Of a stretch of DNA of 64,000 nucleotides, positions 21,333 to 33,300 are shown one piece after another. This stretch comes from Cryptomeria japonica (Eukaryota; Streptophyta; Pinopsida; Cupressales; Cupressaceae): NCBI RefSeq assembly GCF_030272615.1, contig NC_081413.1, positions 560,269,945 to 560,333,944 on the forward strand. The letters are read 5' to 3'. A program made the position numbers and the translations under genes. How positions within the stretch are numbered: the first letter of the stretch is position 1; each line of letters begins with the position of its first letter. The notes under the pieces are model-generated. The model did no database searches, was not told where the DNA came from, and saw only the letters and a program-made list of their open reading frames with translations.

Positions 21333-24300
21333 CTGCATAGATTAAACATTATTCAACTTAATCTGTGCACATAAAAATCTATTCCAAATTAATATGACAT
21401 ACATGTATGTCTAGCATCAACAAACAATAAGAGAACTCAGACCTTGTTGATTTCCTGATAATATAAAGTTACAAAATTTAAATAATCATTTTGATAAATT
21501 GATAATTGACTCCCTAGAATGGAGGGTAGGATGTGAGAATAGGGTTAACTACAATAATACTCAAATAACAGGCAAGGATTCCAATTTCCACAGCAGCAAA
21601 ACTAGTACAAACTTACCCAAAATGTATTGTCGAAAGAAGAGATGCAGTGTGACAAATAGAAAGGTAATCCACTTGCCAAAATCCTTCCTGAAGAGAAAAA
21701 ATATAAGTATATATGTCATTATTGCAATCACGGTTAAATGTAATCCACTTGCCAAAGTCTATCTTGAAGAGAAAAATAGATGTATAATGTTAGTACAACA
21801 ATATTGCATAATGCCATTAAGTACCCATGAATGAAAGTTCTTAAGTATAATGTTAGTACAACAATATTGCATAATGTCATTAAGCACCCATGAATGAAAG
21901 TTCAAAACTTTGACTGTGAATAATGACAACGTATTAGAGTCCCAAAAGGGCCACATAAAAATTGCCCAAGTTTCACATTTATTAAAAAATGTGTATATGT
22001 TTCTAATGGAGGTCCATTAAACTCATAAAAAAACACCAACATTACTTTGCAAAGAACTCTGCAGGGATAAAAAGAACTATATTAGAAATTGGGACAATTG
22101 GGATTTTGTATAACTTGACTTACATTTAACATCTCAGCCTAACTTGGGATTTTGTAAAGCTCACCATAAAGACTGCATAGCTTATTTCTAGGTTTGTATT
22201 AAAAAGTTGAATGTGAATTATGGAATTCAAGAAATGTATTCGAATATACATTTGCATTATATAAGAGAGTTAGGATTTCACACAGCTTGGTATAAAGACT
22301 TTTTTATTATATCTGGGTTTGTATTAAATAATTGAATGTTAATTATGGCATATAAGAAATGTATTCAAATATACCTTACTTATTCCATAACTTATGGATA
22401 ATTTGGTTCTCTAGAAGTCCTGATATCCTAGTCAATGCTTATTTATTCATTGATTAAGAATTTTTTATTAGTTTTCCACCACCACTCCTTCATTTGAAAA
22501 TATACAATCTTGGAAAAGTTTCAAGTCATTTGTGTTTTCTAAGCTGCAAATTAATTTCTCTCCTATACCCTTCATCAGTTTTTCAACATCTAAGATTCGG
22601 TCCATTGACATTTATGTGTTCTGATATAGATAGTTGATATTTACGACATGGAAATTATGTTGAGTCAACCTAATTGCATCGCATCCCCAGTTCAACAAAG
22701 TCCAATAGACACAAGGATAAACATTTCACATCCTTTAGATATAAATTAATTTTGCTGATAAAAGTTATGACAATTGTACTGTAAAAGGAGAACTGAGGTA
22801 GCAATTTGCATAAATCAACAGGTTGTTGGCACTTTTTCAGGCTCCTTGAGAACTTCTGGAATTAAGAAATTATATGGAAGTAAACTTGCATTATTCCATG
22901 TGTTCAGACTCCATCCTTAACAATCCATTGAACAGCCGTAAACTGAATTATCACGTACATTTAGTTTGATGCACAGTGACAGTGTATTCTCTAGTTCTTT
23001 TAACTTCTCCAAAAATTTAAAACCTCTTACATAATCAGTCTGAGTAGATTGGTTATTCCATACCTCACAGGCCTATTTCTGAATCATACTAATCCCTTGC
23101 ATATTTCATTTGAGATGAAGCTATTCTCTGCCTTCATCACATTAGCCTATCAGATCCCTGTCATGTCAACTACTCCTAGCCATATTGCATTGTGTGTCCA
23201 CACATACGATGAAATTAATGTCAGATTATTGCTGCCAAATATATTTAGCATGGTCACATGATAAGAACCTGATACAGTAATGGCTCGACTTGATTGTTTA
23301 GCATCTTATAAAAGTGTGATATTCCTAGTAGGTTTTAGCTTTGAATATTAAGGACCTACCCGCTGTTGATAGAATACAACAGTTCCTATGTTTTCCACAT
23401 GCTGGGAATAATTACCTCATAACTATAATTTGTACAGGTTCATGTAAGCATGTGGGGGTGTGCATGTGTACAGGTTCATGTAAGCATAATGCGTAAAAAA
23501 GCAATTCAAAGACAAAAAATTGAACGTACCATATAATATTAAATAGTATTGATGGTGAATTCAATACTATAAATGCAACAAGTGGCATAATTCCTATGTT
23601 GACATGCCGCCAATTTTCTTTATGCGAGGCTAAAAGATACCTACACAAATAACATGACCATCCTCAAGTTATCCCATTTGATTATTTTGTACTCGGAAAC
23701 TAATAGAAAATGGATAGCCAGAAACTAATAGAAACAAAACAAACAAAATCCAAACCAAAGCATAAATTTAATATTATTGTATGAAGGAATCACAGGGAAA
23801 TTGGAACTATAATATTATTCACCAGTGACCATAGAACTCAACTGAAGAAAACAAAAAAGAAGCATTTGCGGCCTGCTAATTAAGAAACGTATGAAGCATT
23901 TCTTGATCTATCTATTGATGTCAAATAAAATGTAGTTCAAAGCAATGCTCAATCTTTTATTACGCCCATAACAAATCAGTAAATATATATGAAATAATCA
24001 TGCTGTACAAGGATATCCCAGTCACTAAGTAAACCGGGAAAAATTCAATTATGCAGGACATCTCTAAGGTGGTCCTATGATAATAGATTCCTGCATTCCT
24101 TAATACTATTCCTCTCGAGAGGCTTCACTGTGTAGCATCCGTGCGTGTAGCCTTGACACTATTTCATTTCCATCACTATCAATATCGTCCACCATCAATT
24201 ACTTCAGAATTAAGATTCTCTGTTTGCCGATACTCTGGACCAGAATATCCTCAAAGACTAGAACCGAAGCATCACCATTGTGAAAGATACAAATAAAATG

Positions 24301-27300
24301 GATAGCTGTAATCTACTCCTCATAAACAGGCAGGCACTTGATTCTAACAAAGGTGGCCATCTAGTAAGCAAAAGCTTTCAGGGAAAAAGGAGAGCTCTAT
24401 GATAGCATCTGAATAGGCAAAATACATGAAGCATTTTCTTGATCTACGTATTAGTATAAAATATGAAATGCAGTTATAAACTATACAAAGAATACACAGT
24501 CCTAGAATATAGTTCTAACAAACTCAGTAAATACATACATACATAAAGAGGGTCCTAAAAACCAATATGATGTTGTAGTCCTTAAAAGAACCTTTGCCTT
24601 GTATATATGTAATGATGAAAAGAGAGAAACATTGATATTTAAGCATCAAATAGCCATGGCAGGGGGGCTAAATGAAGAAATGGAAAGGAATTTGGTGAAT
24701 AGCCAAAAAAATTCCATACTCTCTAACACAGGTGAGTATAAATTGAAAAAGAGTCAACCAACAGAGCGACTCCTTTCAGATCAAAACATAACAAAAACTT
24801 AAAAGCATGAGTTTAAAAAAGTGGAGAAACAACTCGACCAAAAGAAATACAAGCATGTACAACTGAGGCCAGACATTTTTATAGAACAACTGTATGGGCA
24901 AGAGGAGAAAAATAAAAAGATCAGATCAAGAAAGAAAAATTAATAGATAGCTAAACTAAAGTATGGCAGAGGGAAAAAGGGCAAGGAGGATTTGTGAAAA
25001 CAAAATGGATAAACTGGCAGGGAGGGTTAGATAGAGCCATATCAAAAATGGAAGCAAGAAACAGAAAGTGAACCACATAAGAAAAACACTATGTTCCATG
25101 ATGTTTCCGGGATGGGGACATACAACTTAACAAATTCCATTGTTTTCACTTGAATTTTCATTGTCAATGTGCATCTACAACAAAAAGGCTTAAAGGCTAC
25201 AACTACAAAATGACAAATTGTAGAAAATCTGAAAAACAAACATTAAATCTCTATGGTACTCCATTACTGATAAGATGCAGCTTGTAGTAGAGGTTCTTAG
25301 ATCTATATACATTGCCACTTTTGTTGGTGTTGGAAATAAGCCACACCCGGACCGACGATGGACTGGTCCAAGAGGGACCAGTAGCTCAGTGGTAGAGCAC
25401 TCCAGCAGCGTATGGAAGGTCCTAGGTTTAAGTCCTAGCTGGTCCATGTCTCAACATGGTATCAGAGTCAGGTCCAGGCTAGGAGCCCCAAGCACACGAG
25501 AGGTGTGGCTTAAGGGGGGGTGTTGGTGTTGGAAATAAGCCACACCTGGACTGACGATGGACTGGTCCAAGAGGGGCCAGTAGCTCAGTGGTAGAGCACT
25601 CCAACAGCGTATGGAAGGTCCTAGGTTCGAGTCCTAGCTGGTCCATGTCTCAACATGGTGTTGATGTATGTGGTTAGCAGCGGGAGATATCCCAAAGCTA
25701 TTAATACACTATGTTTTATATTTGCTAGATAAGCCGACTTTGATGAAGAAATTCGTATATTAAATATGAAATGAATTTAATTAATTAATGCATGAGTCAT
25801 GTTGTTAAGGGTCGACCCTTTGTGAAAGGGTACCACTCATGTATATATATATGAGGTGCGACCTCATTCATTCATGATTTGGATTATTCATTTTGAATGC
25901 AAGAGCAATCCAAGTAAATAGCTGAGCAGATTGAATAATAGAAGAGTCGTTAGCATACCAAGTCAAGTAGGTCTGTTCATAGGAAATGTGCTCGGGGGAG
26001 ACGATAACAAGATATCGTCTACGGTTGGGAAGGCAACAGATCTGAGTAGTTGCCTATGGTTAAATGGGCACTCAGTTAACATTTTTGTTGGCTTACATCT
26101 CTGATCTGAAACTTAGCATGGTATCAGAGTGAGGTTCCTCCTATAGAGCCTAACCGCTTGAAGGTAGGTCCTGTGCTTTTGAGGGAGTTCAATCAAAGTA
26201 ATTTGCAGACTGAGAAATCTAAGTGCAGGCAAATGTCGAAAATCCGAACCTCAATAAAATTTTGATCTTTGATTCCAAAGGGAAGAAAAATTGATCAACG
26301 GCCATGGGAAAGGATGAAAGGAGCTTCAAGCTGGTGTGCTTCAAGAATTTTGTCTACCACAATCCCATGAGCGACCGCTTTGCAGTGAAGAAATTCCACC
26401 ACATTGAGTTCTAGTGCGGCGATGCCACCAACACTTACAGGTGTTTCTCTTGGGGTCTCGGCATGCAATTGGTCGCAAAGTCCAGCCAGACCATGGGCAA
26501 CCAGACCTATTGCAGCTTCGCCATAAAATCCAATGACTTGCAATTCATTTTCACGGCGCCCTACTCTTCAAACATCGACCAGAACAATTCGAAGCCACCT
26601 CACCCGGCCTTCGATGTGGAGGAGTCCTGACGATTCTTTGCCAAGCACGGCCTAGCTGTCCGAGCCATGGGAATCCTTGTTGATGATGCTGCACAGGCCT
26701 TCGACAGAAGCATGGAAGGAGGCGCGATTGCAGTGCTGAAGTCCAGCGTTTTGGTTGATGAAAGTAAGTTCATTTACCTATGGCTAGGTGATCCATATCT
26801 GGTAGTTGCAGAGAGAAAAGGAAATGACAGTTTTATAGTCCAATATGCAAACTGTGAAAATTCCTCGAAAATTGTGCTGAGTCCTTCTTGATTTGTTGCT
26901 TCTCTAGTGAAGGCGGACAAAGGTATTGTTGGGACTGAATTGGCACAACTGGAATCGAAATAATACCCTTTTCACTGCAGTCACTTGGAAGGCTTCGCTT
27001 ATGAATTCTCATCGTTTTTGTATTCTAGTCGAGTCCATTATTGGCGTATATTACCTTGAGATACGATATCCTTTGTCATTGCTATATCCTCAGATTCATA
27101 TATTTCGTTCGGGCCTATGTTGAGGGAGGTTCAAATAAATACTCTCAGAGGATATCGGAGTCCTAAAATATATAGTGCAATTGATAACAATGAATGCATA
27201 ATCATGGTGAAAGAGGATGAACATTGATTTCTCGTGGAGATTATTGGGCTATCACGATTCATAAGGAAGTAGCGATAATGATATTTCTGAAATTGCCTTT

Positions 27301-30300
27301 TACGGGAATATACTTGCGATGAGTATTATTGATGAATTCATTTATCAATGGAAGCAAATGGAGGAGTTCCGCACCGGGATCATGTCCACTCGAGCACTTC
27401 AACTACTGGTAGAGGGAGTCGAAACCTAACACCATTGTTGTTCTATGCTTTGCCGATTCATTAGCAGATACGGGATTTCATTGCTTGGGTAAACTATGGC
27501 CTACATCAGTTGTTAGCAGGAGTTCTATCTGTTTACGAAAGTTTTCGGTTCGCGCCCATTATTCGGATCTGAGTATAGCGACTATCATTTGGTGTGACTC
27601 CAAATTTGCTCGTGGCTACATAGCCTTCGGCTCTCGCCACTCACCAATCGGAGCCTATTGCATAGGAATAGATGTAACTAGCTACAATGTGTATTCAGAG
27701 CTGATTCAGAGGTCTTGAATAGGAGCCGCATTCTTGAATGGTGTTTTTTTTAAAATGGAGTGGACTATGAAAGAAAGAGGAGTATACAGATTGCAGTATG
27801 TCAAAGCTGCTATAAGAGTGGTACGACTGTCTTGAAGGATCTGATATAATGTCTGAATATGCAGAAAAATCAATCCGAATCTATATTCGTTAGATCTATG
27901 GTGTAAAGAGATAAGTATTTCATGCTTGAATAATGTTCATGAATTTTTATGTTGTTGCTAATTCATGCTATAACATTGAAATAGTGAATCTTGTATACTT
28001 ATAGCATTGACATTTATTTGGGATAGTTTGAACCATTAGTAATCTCTCTCTAATGCTTCCAGGACGGATCGAGGAGCAAGAGAATGATGAGAGATTACAT
28101 AAGAGGAAGAGCTTGAGGCTGGTTCGATTGCCAATCCGGATGAGGGCTGCATGGTCGGGCATTATTAGCTCAGTAAGTCTAATATTGCTCCCAATCCTAA
28201 TTTGTGGCAGCAGATTGATAGAACGCTTGACGCTATCTGCAAGTTTGCTGACGATGTAATCAACATCAAGGACGGCTTCTCTGCTCGGAGCATCGCCCGA
28301 TTCTTGTTGCCAGCTTCCCAGTGTGAATTCACTTTGAATTCAGTTTTGGAAGAGTTGCAAAAGGATCTGTGGGCGGTGTAGACAGATGCAAGAGTTGCAC
28401 GTTGCACTAGCATTGCTCTCAGCGTGGCCGCGGGGCTGGTTGGGGCTTGTGTGCCTGGCACTGCTGCCAAAATTATGCTTTTCATTGGTGGTCCCTCTAC
28501 TCAAGGTTTAGGCACTGACGAATCTCTATTCAAGGAAGGAAGAATGCTTGCATTTCTTCGCAGAGGAAGAATTAGCATTCTAAGGGAGTCTGACATATCG
28601 TCAGAAGTAACCTTGGACGAAGAGGTCAGAAGGTTGATATTTGCTTCAGAGGGAGTTTGTTTTTTGGCTTCAAAGGGAGCCTAACATTTCAGCTTCAGAG
28701 GGAGCCTGACATTTCAACTTCAGAAGGAGCCACATCATCATGAAGATTTGGTTAATGCATTTTTTCTTTGTGATGGAGAGATTTGAGGTGAAAGCCCTTG
28801 TTAATGAGTTCTTCTCTATGAGAGAGAAGTTTGAGGTGCAATCCCTTGTTAATGAGTTCTTCTCTGAGAGAGAGAGGTTCGAGGTGAAATCCCTTGTTAA
28901 TGAGTTTTTCTCTGTGAGGAGAAGTTCGAGGTGCAATCCCTTGTTAATGCATTCTTCTCTGGGAGAAGTTTGAGGTGAAAGCCCTCAATCCACCCTCTAC
29001 GAGTAGGCATGGTGGAGATGCATTCCTCTCAGTGAAGAGAAGTTTGAGGTTTAAGCCCTTGTTATGCATTCTTCTCCTTGAGAAAAGTTTGAGGTATCAA
29101 CCCTTGTTGTGCATTCTTCTCTGTGAGAGAAGTTTGAGGTATCAGCCATTGTTGTGCATTCTTCTCTGTGAGAGAAGTTTGAGGTATCAGCCCTTGTTGT
29201 GCATTCTTCCCTGTGAGAGAAGTTTGAGGTTCCAGCCCTTGTTCCAGCCTCTAAGTATGGTGGATCCACCCTATGCAAGTAGGCATGGTGACTCCATGAC
29301 TTAGCAATTGTGTTTATTCACCCTCTAGGAGTAGCCGCAGTGAATGTCATGATGAGATGACAACATCACAATGAGATGATAAGCTTCTTTCATACACGAG
29401 TGTAGTCATTGTGTTAGTCATTACAATGAGGTGATGTGACTTGTAGATATCAAGAAGGATATCTCCCTAGCTAAAGAGGGAGTGTTGATGTATGTGGTTA
29501 GCAGCGGGAGATATCCCAAAGCTATTAATACACTATGTTTTATATTTGCTAGATAAGCTGACCTTGATGAAGCAATTCGTATATTAAATATGAAATGAAT
29601 TTAATTAATTAATGCATGAGTCATGTTGTTAAGGGCCGACCCTTTGTGAAAGGGTACCACTCATGTATATATATATGAGGTGCGACCTCATTCACTCATG
29701 ATTTGGATTATTCATTTTAAATGCAAGAGCAGTCCAAGTAAATAGCAGAGCAGATCGAATAATAGAAGAGTCGTTAGCATACCAAGACAAGTAGGTCTGT
29801 TCATAGGAAATGTGCTCGGGGGAGACGATAACAAGATATCGTCTACGGTTGGGAAGGCAACAGATCTGAGTAGTTGCCTATGGTTAAACGAGCACTCAGT
29901 TAACATTTCTGTTGGCTTACAGCTTTAACCACACACAAACTGCAGCTGTACATGAAGTTATGAACTTAATAAAGAATCTACTATCTAATACAGAGGGAAA
30001 CCTTAAAAATAAGGGTTTACAGACCTTTTTCTGCAACAGTATAGAAATGTTTGGTTTAAACTTTCAGCCGTGATGACATCATTCACAGCCACTATTGGTA
30101 GTATCATGGCAGTAATGGGAATAACGCATTAAGGCAGGGGGTGGTGTATGGGCATGGCTTTACTAAAGGCAGTAGACATTTTATTGTTGCAATCTTTAAT
30201 AAAGAGGTTGGACTATAAACACTGTATAGTGTCCCCAAATCAATCACAAATCCATTTCAGAACATTTGAATTTAAGAAAAAAAAATCACAGCTTTGTATG

Positions 30301-33300
30301 CAGGAGAATCCATATTAATTTGCATTCAAATCTTATGAATGAAATGGATGTAGAGTTGTGTCATCTAGTTATGTTCACGAGTATTACAGCTTACCTATAT
30401 TTAACCACACCATTTTTAACAGATCACAAATTTTATTCAATGGTTCTACGGAAACTTTTTGTTTTGGAAGACTGAATCAATAGGCGGAGGCTATGGCCAT
30501 GTAATACATTTACTAACAGCAGTGTTTAATTATAAACTGGAAAAAGAAATGCATAATAATTTCTGTGATTTTATTATTTTTGAATTGTGACTGCTGTCCA
30601 GGGATAGCTAGCCATCCCCGAACAGCTGAGTGCCATTTTTAGGAAATATCTGGACATAGAGAGAATATTGAGGATGGACCAGAGACATTTCCAATGCAAA
30701 CATGAAACATGGCCGGTATGGGGACAGAAAACCTTGAGGACATGTCCCTGTCCCTGGAAAAATGGAATGATAATGGAAAGAAGTGGTGGTTCTACAAGAA
30801 TGTAAGACAAACACAATAGAAGGCGATTCTGAAGAGACAAGGAGAAAGGAATGATTGGTAATGAAAAGCTTCAAGAAAAAAAGGTAGGAAGCAACAAATC
30901 AGGGAAAGCTTCTTAAAGGATACGAAATGGCCAAAGAAACCCAGCTATTGGTGATTGCATAGTTCACTAACTCGGACTCGGAGAATACTCAGCAAATCCA
31001 AAATTTTCAACTCAATGAAAACTCGGCAAAATTCGGCAACTTAGAAAGTATTAGAAATTATTTTTTCTTAAAAAAACATTTTTTTTTTCAAAATTCAATT
31101 ACAAAATGTATTAAATTAAAAATTGACATCTCAAAAGAGAAAATGCATGGTTTTATAGTAAAAAAAATGAGTGAAAAACGTGTTTTGACCAGTGTTTTAC
31201 CTGCATAGGCATTTTTACTCATGTTATTCTTACATCTATAAAAAATCGTGATTTAAACTTTAAAAACTCATGGAGCAAGAAATAATTGAGAGTACTTGCA
31301 GAGTTTGCAAACTATAGGTGATTGAGGATGAATTACTATGATCAGAGGTAAAATATTCAAACAACAAAGCCTAATTAGAGAATACATAGGTTATTGGTCT
31401 ACAATAGAAGAATTGTGTATGTCGATTAAAAAAGTGGGGAAAACATATAAAAATAAGGCTCTTGGCAAAGAGATTCCTCCTCATCAAGTTTGAAAGTTTC
31501 GGAAGATGGATATCAAACTTGCCAATGAGGGCCTTGGTTTATAAGTAATGCAAGACTATATTTGTAGCAATGGCTGCCAAAATTTGATCTAGGGAAGGAA
31601 TCACTGACGAATGACTTGTGAAGGATATAACCTAATGTAACATTCAGTAGTGAAGGAACAAGGAAGATCCTATTCCCAAAAGACCATCTCTCAACAATGG
31701 AAGAATCAGCAATTATCTAAATGAAAAATGGAAAGAAAAAGGTTCTCAAGGCAACAAGAAAGGAAAAGCAACCAATAGATGGAGAGCAACTAGAAATGGT
31801 TCCTAGGTAATAAAATGAAAAATTTTGGGCATTGTTGTGACGTTTTCACACATCGCCCCATTGCAAATGGGGACCCTTGCTTTTTTTCTTTTTAGGGTTT
31901 GTTTTTTTTGGTCTTTTAGGGTTTTGTTAGTTGGCTTTTGCATTTTTGAGTGCTGTCGGGGAGATCAATAGGATAGCAAGTCCGGCTTGAGTGATGTCCT
32001 GATCCTGAAATTTGGCTAAGTCTAGAATGTCCTGATCCTGAAATTTGACTAAGTCTGGAAACTGAAAAACCTCAAAAAACTAGATTTTGCAATATAACTC
32101 CTGGAGGTCTGAAACCACTCTCAAACATCCTGAAAGTATATATGGAATATAACTTAAAGTATAAGAATTCTTATACTTAAATGTTATATTCCATAAAAAT
32201 TATCCTGATAGAGAGTTCAAAAAGTCAAATTTCGCTCCTGTCCTTCACTGAGGATCCAGAGCGAATTTCGCTCCTGTCCCTCTCCAAGGGACCAAGGCAA
32301 AGCGCTCTTGTCCCTCACCAAGGGACCAGGGCGAAAATACTTATTTGAGCCATTCCTGGCCTTGTTTGGTTAAATTGAGACATCAAAAGCATGGTGAAGG
32401 ACGAAATGAGCATGATAGAGCATCCAGACTTGATCAAAGACAATGAAATGATGGAGTTTTTGTCTACAAAGGTAAAAGCGCTCCTGTCCCTCACCAAGGG
32501 ACCAAAGCGATTTTCTCACAAGACAAACTTCGGGCAAAGGCAAAGCAAGTTTTATGTTTGAAATGAATGAAAAGGGGCGTGATTGGTACAATGAAGATAA
32601 TTTCGAAGGCTAGCAAAACACAAGTAAGCTCATAGTTGCAAAATCGCTCCTGTCCCTCTCCAAGGGACCAAAGCGAAATCTTCAAAATGCCTAAGTGCCT
32701 AACATTTTGAAATGCTATTTCTTGTTGCCAGGACTCAAGATGAAGTGGGGAGTGATGTTCTACGTCTAGAAAGTAATTCGAGGTTGATATGATCAAGAGT
32801 TTGTGCAATGAACCAAAAGTCGCTCCTGTCCCTCACCAAGGGACCAGGGCGAAAATGCCTTAAGGCAAGCTCCTTCCAAAGATCACATGAATTGAACTTA
32901 AAGTTCCAGATAAAATGCCATTTTGAACGTCAAGGATGAGGTTTTGAACATAAAAAATGAAGGATGGAGGACAAAAATGCAGGAGCGCTCCTGTCCCTCT
33001 CCAAGGGACCAGAGCGAAGTTATCAAAATTCATTATTTTTTGCCTTATTTTAGCAAATCGCACTAGATGCCAAGTTCGCCAAAAAACTTCGAAATATTTT
33101 TTAAAAATTCTAATTAAATTGGCATTTAATGAAAATCGCATAGCATTTAATAATTAATTTTGAGCCTTGGAAAATCGTTTTTTTTATTAATTGAGGCATT
33201 TCGAAATTAATTATTATTAAATTAAAATTTAAAAAGAAGAGCGCTTGAGGTATCATTTTTTATTGCTTAATTAAGTCGGCCTTCTCCTTTTATTAATCTT

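Larger units (their letters stand above)
25322..25655 (+). mobile_element. Miniature LTR retrotransposon (TRIM) with tRNA-like sequences in its LTRs
   Basis: Two 135-bp direct repeats (25322-25456 and 25521-25655, offset 199) begin TGTTGG and end TCAACA. The first is followed at once by TGGTATCAGAGTC (25457-25469), the initiator tRNA-Met primer site of copia-type elements. The second is preceded by AAGGGGGGG (25512-25520), a polypurine tract. The internal part is 64 bp and non-coding. This is the layout of a TRIM, which depends on other elements for its enzymes. Each LTR also holds a 71-nt tRNA-like sequence. The right end is followed only by TGG before the next element's LTR. Confidence 0.85.
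25659..29921 (+). mobile_element. Non-autonomous LTR retrotransposon carrying HPPD and SEC23 fragments
   Basis: Two 439-bp LTRs (25659-26097 and 29483-29921) differ at roughly 3% of sites. A primer site TGGTATCAGAG lies at 26119-26129 and a polypurine tract AAAGAGGGAG precedes the right LTR. The internal 3.4 kb has no gag, protease, reverse transcriptase or integrase that I can recognise. It holds pieces of two host genes and a tandem repeat. Mobilisation would need enzymes in trans, probably from a copia element given the primer type. Flanks are CATGG (left) and GCTTT (right), so no clean target duplication is seen. Confidence 0.87.

Noticed and set aside
24120..24330. Possible extra exon on the minus strand ([21 protein letters not shown] frame)
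   Set aside because: No splice borders in phase with the COR413-like exons and no recognised family. Exon 1 at 52.7 kb joins exon 2 perfectly without it.
25375..25445. Functional tRNA gene
   Set aside because: The acceptor and T arms are good but the anticodon loop has 8 nt and a mismatched stem, and the B box is decayed. I call it tRNA-like.
25322..25655. tRNA-derived SINE pair
   Set aside because: A SINE would not show a primer-binding site right after one copy and a polypurine tract right before the other; TRIM fits better.
27485..27740. Possible copia reverse transcriptase text (AFLNGVFF)
   Set aside because: Only a few residues match and no catalytic YVDD or neighbouring motif follows.
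28670..29304. Repetitive 75-109 codon frames such as SNFSHREEC repeats
   Set aside because: They follow from the roughly 50-bp tandem array, whose period leaves frames open on both strands.
30574..30874. Minus-strand frames of 88 codons
   Set aside because: Two overlapping frames of equal length with no domain, in intron sequence. Not supported.
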